A stretch of DNA of 64,000 nt, from NCBI RefSeq assembly GCF_000227745.2, contig NC_018012.1:3155501-3219500 (forward strand). The letters run 5' to 3'. The notes beneath the pieces are model-generated. The model was not told where the DNA came from. It did no database searches and worked only from the letters and a program-made list of their open reading frames with translations. Shown here in pieces: positions 47,097 through 55,819 of the stretch. Both the position numbers and the translations under genes were made by a program. The DNA is from Thiocystis violascens DSM 198. Lineage in GTDB: Bacteria; Pseudomonadota; Gammaproteobacteria; Chromatiales; Chromatiaceae. Each line of letters opens with the position of its first letter. Positions within the stretch are counted from its first letter, which is position 1.

Positions 47097-49108
47097 CACG
47101 AGATGATCCATAGCAGCACCAACAGTGTCCCTAGCGTCCAGCCGAGATAGACCCGCACATTCCCCGACTGCAGACGCACCACCCGCCGCGAGGCCGATTC
47201 GACCGCGCGCGCCACCGGGAGATAGAAAAGCCCCCAGGCGCGGTCGGTCAGTTTGAGCCGATAACGCGGAGCCGGGTCATCGAACGTCGGTCGAGATTCG
47301 TCGATCTCGAACAGCAGTCCGAACACCCGCCGGATCGGTTGCGCGAACGAGGCCGCCGTGTACTGCATCCGTGGCGAGGGCGGCGCGAAACCGCAGTCCC
47401 ATGGATCGCTGCGACGGATGCGTCGCGGCACCCCGCGCGCAAACCACCAGAACGCCACCCCGGCGATCAGCGCCAGCAGCAGAATGGTCAACGGCGCGCT
47501 GTAGCTCGCCGTGTCCGACGAGATCGGCGTCAGCCACAACCAGCCCCGGGCGCCCGACTGGGGCAATCCGCCACCCAATAACTGCACCGACACCGGCTCG
47601 ATCAGGGCGATGACCTGGGTCGGCAGGACGCCGAACAACACGCACAACCCCGCCAGCAGACCCTGGCCGACGCGCATGCCGACCGCGCCTTGGCGGGCGT
47701 GGCGCACATGACGCGAGCGCGCCTGACCGAGAAAGGCGATGCCGTAGACCTTAACGAAGGTCGCTGCCACCAGCGCGCCGGTGAGCGCCAGCACCGCCGA
47801 GGTGATCGGGATGATGCTGCGCAGCACGCCGCTGTCGAGTTGCCAGGCCTGCAGGGCCGATTGAAAAATCAGCCATTCGGAGACAAAGCCATTGAAGGGC
47901 GGCAGTGCGGAGATGGACAGACAGCCGATCAGAAAGAAAGATCCGGTCCAGGGCATGCGCCGCAGCAGACCGCCCATCTGTTCCAGATCGCGCTCGTGCG
48001 TGCCGTGCAGGATGGTACCCGCGCCCAGGAACAGCAGCCCCTTGAAGAGCGCGTGATTGATGGAGTGATAGAGCGCCGCGATCAGCGCGAGCGAACCGAG
48101 CAGCGGATGACCGGTGCCGAGAAACAGCAGCGACAGCCCCAGCGCGATGAAGATGATGCCGAGATTCTCCACCGACGAATAGGCGAGCAGTCGCTTGAGA
48201 TCGGTCTGCATCAGCGCGAACAGCACCCCCATCAGCGCCGAGACGCTGCCGACCAGGAGCGCGATCACGCCCCACTGCCACTGGATCTGACCGATGAGGT
48301 CGAACACCACGCGGATGAAGCCATAAACCGCCATCTTCAGCATGACCCCGGACATCAGCGCCGAGATATAGGAGGGCGCGACCGGATGGGCCTCCGGCAG
48401 CCAGGCATGCAGCGGCATCAAACCCGCCTTCATGCCGAAGCCGACGCAGACCAGGGCGAAGGCGACGCTCGCCCAGCCGGGCGAGAGAGCCGCCTCGCGC
48501 ATGGCCGCGAACTCGAACCCATGACCGAAGGCCGCCAGCACCCCAAAGCCGAGCAGGATGGCGAGTCCGCCGACATGGGCCATGAGCAGATAAAGGAAGG
48601 CGGCACGCCGGTTGGCTGCGTGCTCGTGCTGGAAGGCCACCAGAAAATAGGAGGATAGGGACATGACTTCCCAGGCCACCATGAAGAGAAAGGCATCGTC
48701 GGCCATCACCACCAGCAGCATGCCGGTCAGGAAGAGACCGGTGAAACCGCCGAGCGCCGTCAGCGAATCGCGACCGCGTTCGTAGCCACGGACATAGGAG
48801 CGGCCATAGATACCGACCGCGACGGTCACCAGACCGATGATCATCAGAAAGAGCCCGGACAGCGCGTCGACCCGCACCCGCCACGGCTGCCAGGGCAACC
48901 CGAGCGGCAGGGTCGCGGTGACGCTACCGCCCGCGAGCAAGGCCCACAGCCCCGCCGCCAGCGCCGCGAGACCGGCCAGCCCGACCAGCGGCATGGCGAA
49001 TCGCCGCAACACGCGCGGCTCGCGGCTGGCGAACAGCGACACGGCGGACGAGGCCAGGGCCAGCGCCACCGCCAGCCCGGCCAGCGGCAGGACTGGATTC
49101 ATCTGCAT
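47096..49108 (-). CDS. hyfB: hydrogenase-4 component B-like membrane subunit (HyfB/NuoL-type)
   Basis: A 670-residue antiporter-like subunit with about 15 or 16 helices. Core motifs are MVAWEVMSLSSYFLVAFQHE, GFGMKAGLMPLHAWLPEAHP, LLAYSSVENLGIIFIALG and YHSINHALFKGLLFLGAG. The reading frame opens with a TTG at 49123, but ATGs at 49108 and 49102 are more likely starts. No ribosome-binding site is clear, so coupling to the winged-helix gene 21 bases upstream may matter. It is the first structural gene of the membrane complex. Confidence 0.92.
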   Translation of the reverse strand: MQMNPVLPLAGLAVALALASSAVSLFASREPRVLRRFAMPLVGLAGLAALAAGLWALLAGGSVTATLPLGLPWQPWRVRVDALSGLFLMIIGLVTVAVGIYGRSYVRGYERGRDSLTALGGFTGLFLTGMLLVVMADDAFLFMVAWEVMSLSSYFLVAFQHEHAANRRAAFLYLLMAHVGGLAILLGFGVLAAFGHGFEFAAMREAALSPGWASVAFALVCVGFGMKAGLMPLHAWLPEAHPVAPSYISALMSGVMLKMAVYGFIRVVFDLIGQIQWQWGVIALLVGSVSALMGVLFALMQTDLKRLLAYSSVENLGIIFIALGLSLLFLGTGHPLLGSLALIAALYHSINHALFKGLLFLGAGTILHGTHERDLEQMGGLLRRMPWTGSFFLIGCLSISALPPFNGFVSEWLIFQSALQAWQLDSGVLRSIIPITSAVLALTGALVAATFVKVYGIAFLGQARSRHVRHARQGAVGMRVGQGLLAGLCVLFGVLPTQVIALIEPVSVQLLGGGLPQSGARGWLWLTPISSDTASYSAPLTILLLALIAGVAFWWFARGVPRRIRRSDPWDCGFAPPSPRMQYTAASFAQPIRRVFGLLFEIDESRPTFDDPAPRYRLKLTDRAWGLFYLPVARAVESASRRVVRLQSGNVRVYLGWTLGTLLVLLWIIS

Positions 49109-49129
49109 TGTGACGACGGCCAATCGGTG

Positions 49130-49423
49130 TTAACCATGGCGATTGTTCTTCAATTTCGAGGCTCGGACGGGGTTGAGTGAAGAGGCGGGGCCAATCGCCC
49201 GACACAGCATCCCTTCAATTTTCTGGCCATCGATGAAACGTGTGGCGTGGCAGGTCATGATGCCGCCTTTTTTCGAGAGTTCCAAGAGACGACGGCGCAC
49301 ATCGGCGAGCGGGATTCCGGTCGCGGCGGCGATCTCCGAATCGAGTTGCTGACCAAGGTTTCTGAGACAGTCCAAAATTTCCTGCAACGTCGGCACTCCT
49401 TCCGGTTGAGAGAAAGATTGCAT
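49130..49423 (-). CDS. small winged-helix protein upstream of the Ehr-like operon
   Basis: A 97-residue protein. Residues 10-60 (TLQEILDCLRNLGQQLDSEI, ATGIPLADVRRRLLELSKKG) have the spacing of a winged helix-turn-helix of the FeoC/DeoR/ArsR type. A strand pair follows (IMTCHATRFIDGQKIEGMLC). The start immediately follows the stop of the methyltransferase-like gene (TGAATG). It may regulate the operon or be an accessory. No metal-binding motif is clear, though two cysteines are present in the wing region. Confidence 0.7.
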   Translation of the reverse strand: MQSFSQPEGVPTLQEILDCLRNLGQQLDSEIAAATGIPLADVRRRLLELSKKGGIMTCHATRFIDGQKIEGMLCRAIGPASSLNPVRASKLKNNRHG

Positions 49424-50305
49424 TCACTGCAATCGGCGTAATTCCCGTCGCAGACCCGCCCCGGCGCGCAGCCGGTCCACGAACTCGGGAAAATCGAGCG
49501 GAATTCGATCCGCCAGCGCCCGCGCCCGTTTCGCCAGGCGCGCCCAGTCGAGCGGAAAACCGGTATCGGCAAAGGCGAAGGCAATGTGATTGTCGGCGTA
49601 GGTCACGCGCCCCAGATGGACGCGCCCGTCGAAGGCGTCATCGAGCAAACGAAAATGCCGATACCAGCGTTGCGGCGGGCCGCAGAAGTTGGCGACGAGC
49701 AGCCCTCCCGGCCGCAGTCGACGGCGTGCCGCCTCGTAGAAGCCGCGCCGGAGAAACGCCGGGGCGATGCCGCTGGCGTCGAAACCGTCCAGCAGCAGCA
49801 CCTCGGTATCGCCCTCGGCGCTCGGCAGATACTCGGCGGCGTCGGCCTGAACGATCTTGATGCGCGCGTCCTCGGGAACGCCGAATTCGCCGCGCAGAGC
49901 GATCACGTCGGGGCTGATCTCGACCACGGTCAGGTGTGTATCGGGCAGATGGCGGTGACAGAACTTGGCCAGCGAACCGCCGCCCAACCCCACCATCAGC
50001 ACCTCGCTGGGATCCGGGACGAACAGCAGAAAGGCCATCATCTTGCGCGTATAGGCGAAATCGAGGGTGACCGGGTCGTCGATGCGCATGGAACTCTGGA
50101 TAAAGCGCAGACTGAAATAGAGGCGTCGCGTCCGCCCATCGTCGACGATGAACGGCTTGCCGTAACGCTCGCTCAGAATCCGCGCGTAAATCTGTTGCGG
50201 ATCGCACGGCGCCGATTCGAGCAGGCGCAGATGACCGCGCTCGCCCACCCCGGCTCCGGGGAGTTCCAAGAGGGTGCCACGTGCAAGCCCGGCTTCATGG
50301 TTCAT
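49424..50305 (-). CDS. spermidine synthase-like aminopropyl/methyltransferase-fold protein
   Basis: A 293-residue Rossmann-fold protein of the spermidine synthase-like class. The nucleotide motif VLMVGLGGGSLAKF is followed by the acidic strand LTVVEISPDVIALRGEFGVP and the catalytic-region-like LLLDGFDASGIAPAFLRRGF. A longer frame starts at 50413. The ATG at 50305 has AGGA six bases upstream and is chosen. True spermidine synthesis is not shown, since no speD/metK gene is nearby. It heads the operon that runs into the Ehr-like genes. Confidence 0.8.
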   Translation of the reverse strand: MNHEAGLARGTLLELPGAGVGERGHLRLLESAPCDPQQIYARILSERYGKPFIVDDGRTRRLYFSLRFIQSSMRIDDPVTLDFAYTRKMMAFLLFVPDPSEVLMVGLGGGSLAKFCHRHLPDTHLTVVEISPDVIALRGEFGVPEDARIKIVQADAAEYLPSAEGDTEVLLLDGFDASGIAPAFLRRGFYEAARRRLRPGGLLVANFCGPPQRWYRHFRLLDDAFDGRVHLGRVTYADNHIAFAFADTGFPLDWARLAKRARALADRIPLDFPEFVDRLRAGAGLRRELRRLQ

Positions 50306-50409
50306 TGGCATCCTGGTCGACCGGTTTGGGCCCGCTGGCGAGACGTTTCTGCTTGCTCGGCTCAGTCGCATTATATGGCGCTCTAATAATAATGCAATTA
50401 TCATATAAA

Positions 50410-50422
50410 GCATATTTTATGC
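50410..50422. promoter_or_regulatory. palindrome upstream of the ribbon-helix-helix gene
   Basis: GCATA-TTT-TATGC is a perfect 5-bp inverted repeat in an AT-rich promoter-like stretch between divergent genes, ending 16 bases before the RHH start. It is a plausible operator for the RHH protein and possibly also acts on the divergent methyltransferase-like operon. Confidence 0.45.
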
Positions 50423-50438
50423 ACATCGAGAGCCTCCC

Positions 50439-50645
50439 ATGGAAAAGCGCACCGCCCGCATGACGTTTCTGATCGATCCGATCAAAAAGCAGATTTTCGA
50501 GGAGATCTGCGCCCAGCAGGATCTCACCTCGTCGCAGGTGATCCGCAGGCTGATGCGTCAATACATTGTCGAACACGCGGGAACGCGCGAGCTGCCGGAG
50601 TGGCTGACGGGAACCTCGGTCAAGTCAGAGGATGGGGCGTCCTGA
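50439..50645 (+). CDS. small ribbon-helix-helix (CopG-like) protein
   Basis: A 68-residue protein with a RHH pattern: strand ARMTFLIDPI, helix KKQIFEEICAQQ, turn and helix TSSQVIRRLMRQYIVEH. Such proteins bind palindromes as dimers. The gene has no toxin gene downstream. It is divergent from the spermidine synthase-like gene, with an AT-rich intergenic promoter region. It could control the Ehr-like operon; that is only inferred. Confidence 0.7.
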   Translation: MEKRTARMTFLIDPIKKQIFEEICAQQDLTSSQVIRRLMRQYIVEHAGTRELPEWLTGTSVKSEDGAS

Positions 50646-50730
50646 GCGGTCGTCCGCGAACCGGGCGAGGGATCCGGATTCGTTCATGGTTCATGACGCA
50701 CCGCGAACGGAGCCTAAGGCGCCAGCCTAC

Positions 50731-51333
50731 TCACTCGAAAGGTCGGTAATACGCAACATCCGCAACCTCCAGCATCTCCCGGTCTCCCGCCGAGTCCCCG
50801 TAGGCATGAAGCTCGTACTGGGTCAGATCCCCGAGCAGACCTTCCAGTCGCCTGACCTTCTCGGCCCCCCGGCAATTGGCGCCGTCCATCCCGCCGTCGA
50901 ACAGCAGCGGATCGCCCGCTGGCCGAGTGCAGAGCAGATCGTCGAAACCCAGTCGCGCCGCGACCGGCTCCAGATACAGATCGAGCGAGGCGCTAACCAT
51001 GACGAGCCGGTGTCCCTGCGACCGATGCCACGCGATTCGCTCCAATGCGGCGGGTCGAAAGAGCGCTTCCACCGCGCGGGCGTGCGCGTCTCCGACCCGC
51101 CGCAACGATGGGACCGAGTGTCCGGGAAAGAGCCTGCCGATGATCCGGGCCTTGAAACGATCGCGATCGGAGCGTTTCAGGACAACCTTCAGCGCTTCGC
51201 CGGCTAGGCTCGCGAAGGCCAGCCCAACGCGGACACGGCCAAAGGCGAGTGCCAGAAACGGGACGAAGGTATCCCGGGTGGTGATGGTGCCGTCGAAGTC
51301 AAAGGCGGCGACGACAGGTTTCGTTTGATTCAT
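50731..51333 (-). CDS. HAD-IB family hydrolase (phosphoserine phosphatase-like)
   Basis: A 200-residue HAD subfamily IB phosphatase. Motif I FDFDGTITTRDTF, motif II VMVSASLDLYLEP, the conserved Lys in GAEKVRRLEGLL and motif III YGDSAGDREML are all in place. Substrates of this group include phosphoserine and phospholipid head groups; which one applies here is not visible. Confidence 0.88.
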   Translation of the reverse strand: MNQTKPVVAAFDFDGTITTRDTFVPFLALAFGRVRVGLAFASLAGEALKVVLKRSDRDRFKARIIGRLFPGHSVPSLRRVGDAHARAVEALFRPAALERIAWHRSQGHRLVMVSASLDLYLEPVAARLGFDDLLCTRPAGDPLLFDGGMDGANCRGAEKVRRLEGLLGDLTQYELHAYGDSAGDREMLEVADVAYYRPFE

Positions 51334-51421
51334 AAATCATTGTTCCAGTGCAACAGACAGCGTTTTTCCGCAAGAGAACGCGCGGCGGAACCAACAAACG
51401 TCGCTCTTGACGCGCGTCGGC

Positions 51422-52921
51422 TCAGGCTTCGACCATCTGGACCACGACCAGCCGGCCGCCCTCGCCCTTGGCGAGCAGAATCTGCTGCCCGTCCTTGAGT
51501 TCGAGCTTGCCGCCGATCGGGATGGGCGTCCGGGTCGCGACCTCCATCAGGTCGGGCAGACGTTCGTTGACCAACCACCATCGGCGCTCATGCAAGACGA
51601 AATAGCCGACCCGCTGTTGATGCGCCTCGGCGAGTTTCTCGTTCGGGGCGATCAGGTTGTTCGCGTGCCAATGAAAGAGCGATTGGCCGGTCCAGACCAT
51701 CAGGCGGTGATTATCGGGTCTGAATTGCCCCTCCTTGCGAGAGGAATAGAGGTTCAGGACCGGGAGTTTGCCCTGGAATGGCGTCCCGCAGAAGGGACAG
51801 CGGGGTTTGGTAGAATTATCGAACACATACCACTTCTGTTCGCACACCGGATTCAGACAGAGCTGAATCAGATCGACCGTCTTGACCAGCGCGGTCTCCC
51901 AGTCGTTCGCCGACGGGCGCTGGGAGGGCTCGTGCAGACCGGAGATGAAGGACTGCTCGAAGAGTTGGGACAGATAGGGGCCGGTGAGGGTGTACGGCAG
52001 TCGCTCGGTATCGGCCCAGGGCAATTCGGTCGGCTTGGCGCGGGCGACCTTGATCCGATTGCTCCGGTCGCTCGGGTGCTCGACGAAGAGCGCGCGCTCG
52101 CCCATGGAAAGCTGCTCGTCGCGTTGCTCGTCATCGAGATCGTGGACCTTGGCCCCGCGCAGTGGATGCCGGTAGAGCAGATACATGTAGATGAGGACCG
52201 CTAGGGCATGCAGATCCGTCTCGCGTCGCGGCAGCTTGCGGTTGGGGTCGTCTTTCGGGAGATGGGCGGTGGCAACCACCTCGGGGGCGATGAAGTCCGG
52301 CGTCCCGACCACATCCGGCGGATATTTACCGGGGACCACCAGACCGTCGACATCGATGACGCAGGCCAGCCCCTGGGACGGATCGACCAGGACGTTTTTA
52401 TAGGAGAGGTCGGAATGCGCGAGCCCAGCCATGTGCATGCGGCGCACGGCGCGCGCGAGTAGCAGACAGACCTTCAGATGGTTGAGCCAGTCGCCCAGTT
52501 CCCGAGGATCGACGAAACGGTTGCGCAGATTGGCCGCCGCGAACCACTTGCCTTCCTTTTCCTTCCCCTTGATGCCGAGCATGTCGTTATTTTTCGAGCC
52601 ATGCTCGAAAAAGAAATGGCGCGGATAGGTCGGCGCCACCAGCCCCAGCCGACCCTCGTGTTCGAGCACCGCCGTCGGCCAGCAGAAGAGGTTTTGCCAG
52701 TAGTCGCCGCCGATCTGATTGAAGATACTCTCCCGGTATTTGCCGGCGATCATCTGAAGGCGCTCTTTCGCTTGATAATCCTGCCGGGTCTTGTAGAAGG
52801 CGACCACATAGGATCGATCGGGCGAAAAATGCACCTCCTTCATCGCACCCGATCCGATGACCTCGTCGACGAACTGGATCGTCTGGCCGTCGAGCGTTTC
52901 ACAGGTGACAATCTTCGCCAT
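51422..52921 (-). CDS. TerY-P-type protein kinase with C-terminal zinc ribbon
   Basis: A 499-residue protein-kinase-like enzyme. Catalytic loop HSDLSYKNVL (about residue 169) and the metal loop IDVDGLVVPG match a Ser/Thr kinase core, though the glycine loop is atypical (GSGAMKEVHFSPDRS). A zinc ribbon with two Cys pairs follows (CLNPVCEQ and CPFCG, about 362-390), and then a beta-rich C-terminal domain. The start at 52921 has GAGGAG upstream. Next to a PP2C phosphatase and vWA proteins, it is the kinase of a TerY-phosphorylation triad, a stress-response set described by comparative genomics. Confidence 0.88.
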   Translation of the reverse strand: MAKIVTCETLDGQTIQFVDEVIGSGAMKEVHFSPDRSYVVAFYKTRQDYQAKERLQMIAGKYRESIFNQIGGDYWQNLFCWPTAVLEHEGRLGLVAPTYPRHFFFEHGSKNNDMLGIKGKEKEGKWFAAANLRNRFVDPRELGDWLNHLKVCLLLARAVRRMHMAGLAHSDLSYKNVLVDPSQGLACVIDVDGLVVPGKYPPDVVGTPDFIAPEVVATAHLPKDDPNRKLPRRETDLHALAVLIYMYLLYRHPLRGAKVHDLDDEQRDEQLSMGERALFVEHPSDRSNRIKVARAKPTELPWADTERLPYTLTGPYLSQLFEQSFISGLHEPSQRPSANDWETALVKTVDLIQLCLNPVCEQKWYVFDNSTKPRCPFCGTPFQGKLPVLNLYSSRKEGQFRPDNHRLMVWTGQSLFHWHANNLIAPNEKLAEAHQQRVGYFVLHERRWWLVNERLPDLMEVATRTPIPIGGKLELKDGQQILLAKGEGGRLVVVQMVEA

Positions 52922-52991
52922 CGGCGACTCCTCACAAAAAATGACTCGCACGGAGACGCCGAGACGCGAAGAAATCGCCATGGCGTCAGAG

Positions 52992-54680
52992 TCACCAGAG
53001 CAGCGCGAGCGTACGGTCGTCATGATGCCCCGGCGTGAAGAAATGCAGCCAATCGACCAGGTTTCGGTCGGGCTCGGGCGAGGCCATCAGCGGCGCGATG
53101 TCGCCCCAGAGTCCGTCCCATTTCGCCGGATCGTTCAAGCCGTTGTCGGTCTCGAAGCGCGGATCGGAGACGCCGTCGGTCATCAGCATGACGGCGCTCA
53201 GGTCGGCATAACGGCCGATGCCGATGCGTTTGGCGAACGCCTGGTCGGCGAGCGCGACATGATCCAGAAAGCGCGTCTGGCCGGCGAACTCGCCGCCGTC
53301 GGGCGTCCCCATCAGACGCACCCTGCCGCGCGGCCCATAGGCCGCGATGGCCCCGTCGCCTATCCAGAAGGTCGCCAGAAAGGTCTCGCTGTCCCGCCGT
53401 TTGACCGCCGCGGCGAGCAGGGTCGTCGCATAATCCCGAACCTCGGTACCCGCGCTCCGCGCCTCCTGTTCGATGGACTGCACGGCAAGCGTGCCCGCCT
53501 TGTGGAACAGATAATGAAACTCGGCGCCCATGGCCTGCGCGACGCCCTCGGGATCGGCCTCCCAACCGTCCAGGGCGGCGGTCATCCTGGCGCCAATCTC
53601 GCCCGCCAGCGCCTCCGACAGATGCGCGCCGGCGCTTGTAACGGCCAGTCGGGCGCCTTCGCGGGAGTATCGCGCGCTGCCGGCCCCGTCCGCGACCAGA
53701 ATCAGGGACCATTGCGTCTGTGCATCATGGCCGATGAAAAAATCGTCGTCGCGGAAGGTTCCCGCATGCTCGTGCGAGCGTCCGCGACGACTGGCGGCGG
53801 CGATGCTGAACCCGCGACCGGTCAGCAGGCGGCGATCTGCATGGGGCTTGAGGTAAGGCGAACCGTCCGGCGGCTCGATCACCTTCCAGAGGCTCTTGGG
53901 GTCGGGGTTGACGATCAGCAGACACTCACCCGAATAGCGGGTTTTCTCGTCCAGGTACCAGCTCAACGGGAGTCGGTGGTCGCCGTCCAGCGCGGGGGTT
54001 CCGCGAAGTTCGCCGCTGTCCGGGTCGAAGGACAGACCAAGGCCATCGGGAATCCGGACATCCCGGATACGCACTGGTCGGCCTTCCGCATCCCGTCCCT
54101 CGATGCGCGCGGCATAGTCGACGCCCACCTTGCCATTGGGCAGTTGGAAGCTTGCCCTGGGCTCTGGAGGCTTGGCTGGGGCTGTGCTGGCCGCGGGAAC
54201 CTGTCCGGGCGAGCCCTGAGCGGATCCAGGCGTCGGGGTGTCGGGCGGGTGCGGAAAAGGCATGGCTGAAGTCTCCTCGATGTTCGCCTCCGTTGGCGCC
54301 GACTCATCGCCGGCCTTGGACTCCTCGCGCCTAGACACCGGAGTCTCGGACAGGACGGGCAGCACCATCGGCATCGCAATCTCCTTGGGTTGCCGATCCT
54401 GGGTAAACGGCTTGAGCGGCCTTCCCGGACGGCGCTGGTTCCAAATCCCCGTCAGCGCGTCAAGAAAGCGAAAGGTCTCCTCGAACACCTCGTCGCACTG
54501 GACAAACTCATCCAACGCAACTGGCGCAATCTCGCTCCGGTCAAAGAACGGACGATCGTTGGGTCCGAACAACCCCCAGATCAAATTCTCGATCTCGGGC
54601 GCCAATTTTTGCCGCTGCTCGGGCGTCGGCTTGCGGGCGGCGGAAGGCATCGTGCCGTCAGCCCCTGCCGCGTCCAACAT
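52992..54680 (-). CDS. PP2C-family phosphatase with an embedded Ig-like segment (TerY-P type)
   Basis: A 562-residue protein. The N-terminal 90 residues are an unknown helical domain. A Pro/Ala-rich linker follows (about 110-175), then an Ig-like putative He_PIG segment (SFQLPNGKVGVDYAARIEG to LSFDPDSGELRGTPALDGD). The C-terminal PP2C phosphatase has VADGAGSARYS (about 327), FWIGDGAIAAYG and VMLMTDGVSDP with metal-binding aspartates. The start overlaps the vWA gene by 23 bases. The phosphatase should oppose the neighbouring kinase. Confidence 0.88.
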   Translation of the reverse strand: MLDAAGADGTMPSAARKPTPEQRQKLAPEIENLIWGLFGPNDRPFFDRSEIAPVALDEFVQCDEVFEETFRFLDALTGIWNQRRPGRPLKPFTQDRQPKEIAMPMVLPVLSETPVSRREESKAGDESAPTEANIEETSAMPFPHPPDTPTPGSAQGSPGQVPAASTAPAKPPEPRASFQLPNGKVGVDYAARIEGRDAEGRPVRIRDVRIPDGLGLSFDPDSGELRGTPALDGDHRLPLSWYLDEKTRYSGECLLIVNPDPKSLWKVIEPPDGSPYLKPHADRRLLTGRGFSIAAASRRGRSHEHAGTFRDDDFFIGHDAQTQWSLILVADGAGSARYSREGARLAVTSAGAHLSEALAGEIGARMTAALDGWEADPEGVAQAMGAEFHYLFHKAGTLAVQSIEQEARSAGTEVRDYATTLLAAAVKRRDSETFLATFWIGDGAIAAYGPRGRVRLMGTPDGGEFAGQTRFLDHVALADQAFAKRIGIGRYADLSAVMLMTDGVSDPRFETDNGLNDPAKWDGLWGDIAPLMASPEPDRNLVDWLHFFTPGHHDDRTLALLW

Positions 54681-55710
54681 CGAACCCGTCATCCTCACTC
54701 GCCGGGCGGGGGGTGAAGGTCACCTGCTTTTCGCACCAGGGGCAGGTCGCCTCTTCCGGACCATTGATGCACAGGAGCTTCCCGCAGCCGCAGACCGCGA
54801 AGGCGGTGGCATTGCCGCAGTGCGGACAGCCCGGCGCGCCGATCAGATCGGAGGTGTTCACCTTCAGGTCGACGACGCGAGTATCCGACCAGGCGAAATA
54901 GTCTTCATCGAGCGGATAGCAGCCCGTGAGCCGATAGATCGGCACCTCGAACTTGAAGTCGAGCGTGGCGACATCCTGTAGCTCGCGTTCATATTTGATG
55001 AGGTAGGGTTTGCGGGTCTTCTGACAGCGACCGACCAGGGTCACGCAGGCGACATCGGCGAGGGCTGGCGGGGGATCCTTGACGATCTTCATGAAACGCT
55101 CGTCCAGGTCCGGTAGCGTCTGGCTGTCGAGCCCCTCGCCCAGGCTCTTGCTCTGGGCGACGACGGAGGCGCTGATCCAGTTGACGAATCGGCTGAAATC
55201 GCCCTCCCGCGTCTCCTCGAACAGGATGACATTCTCGGTCAGGCGTTTCAGCACCGAAAAATCGGTGTCCTTGCCGATCCCGACCGCGATCAGGGAGGCT
55301 CTCCTGGCGTAGCGCGAATTCCAACGAGCAATGGCTGGACCAGGATCGTCGGTCGGATGACCGTCGGTGAAGAGATAGACCAGCGGCTTCCAGTCGCCCT
55401 TTTGGTCAGGGGTGGTCTTGACCACCGAGCGGTCGATCTCCGCCATCAGCGCATCGAGCGCGGCCCCGAGACTGGTTCCGCCGCCCAGCGGGAGTTTCGG
55501 CGGATAGAAGGAAAACACCTCGATCAGCGGGACGATGGTGTTGGCGACGCCCGCGAAGGCGATCACCGAGAGATGGACGGTCTCAAGCGCGTGAGGATCG
55601 CCGCGCAGCGTGCGGACGACGGCCTGAAAGCCGTCTTCCATCTGTCTGAGATGGTCTCCCACCATGGATTCCGAGCAATCGAGGACGAAAAACACGGGAA
55701 GCCTGCGCAT
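54658..55710 (-). CDS. vWA-domain protein with C-terminal zinc ribbon (TerY-like)
   Basis: A 350-residue protein. A vWA domain with an intact MIDAS (VLDCSESM near residue 11, GGGTSLG, and FTDGHPTDD) occupies the first 200 residues. It is followed by a beta-rich domain and a zinc ribbon cluster (CPHCG, CGCGKLLC, CPWC) near the C-terminus. TerY-type vWA proteins are thought to assemble with the kinase and phosphatase and to be phosphorylated. It is coupled to the PP2C gene by overlap. Confidence 0.88.
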   Translation of the reverse strand: MRRLPVFFVLDCSESMVGDHLRQMEDGFQAVVRTLRGDPHALETVHLSVIAFAGVANTIVPLIEVFSFYPPKLPLGGGTSLGAALDALMAEIDRSVVKTTPDQKGDWKPLVYLFTDGHPTDDPGPAIARWNSRYARRASLIAVGIGKDTDFSVLKRLTENVILFEETREGDFSRFVNWISASVVAQSKSLGEGLDSQTLPDLDERFMKIVKDPPPALADVACVTLVGRCQKTRKPYLIKYERELQDVATLDFKFEVPIYRLTGCYPLDEDYFAWSDTRVVDLKVNTSDLIGAPGCPHCGNATAFAVCGCGKLLCINGPEEATCPWCEKQVTFTPRPASEDDGFDVGRGRG

Positions 55711-55819
55711 GCGTTGCTCCTGTACGGTGCCATCGGTCGGCGTTAAGGCGATTTCCGGGAAAGTTCATACCCATGTCCAAGGCTTCGAAATGGACAGGAT
55801 TGACAGGATTTTTCAAGAT

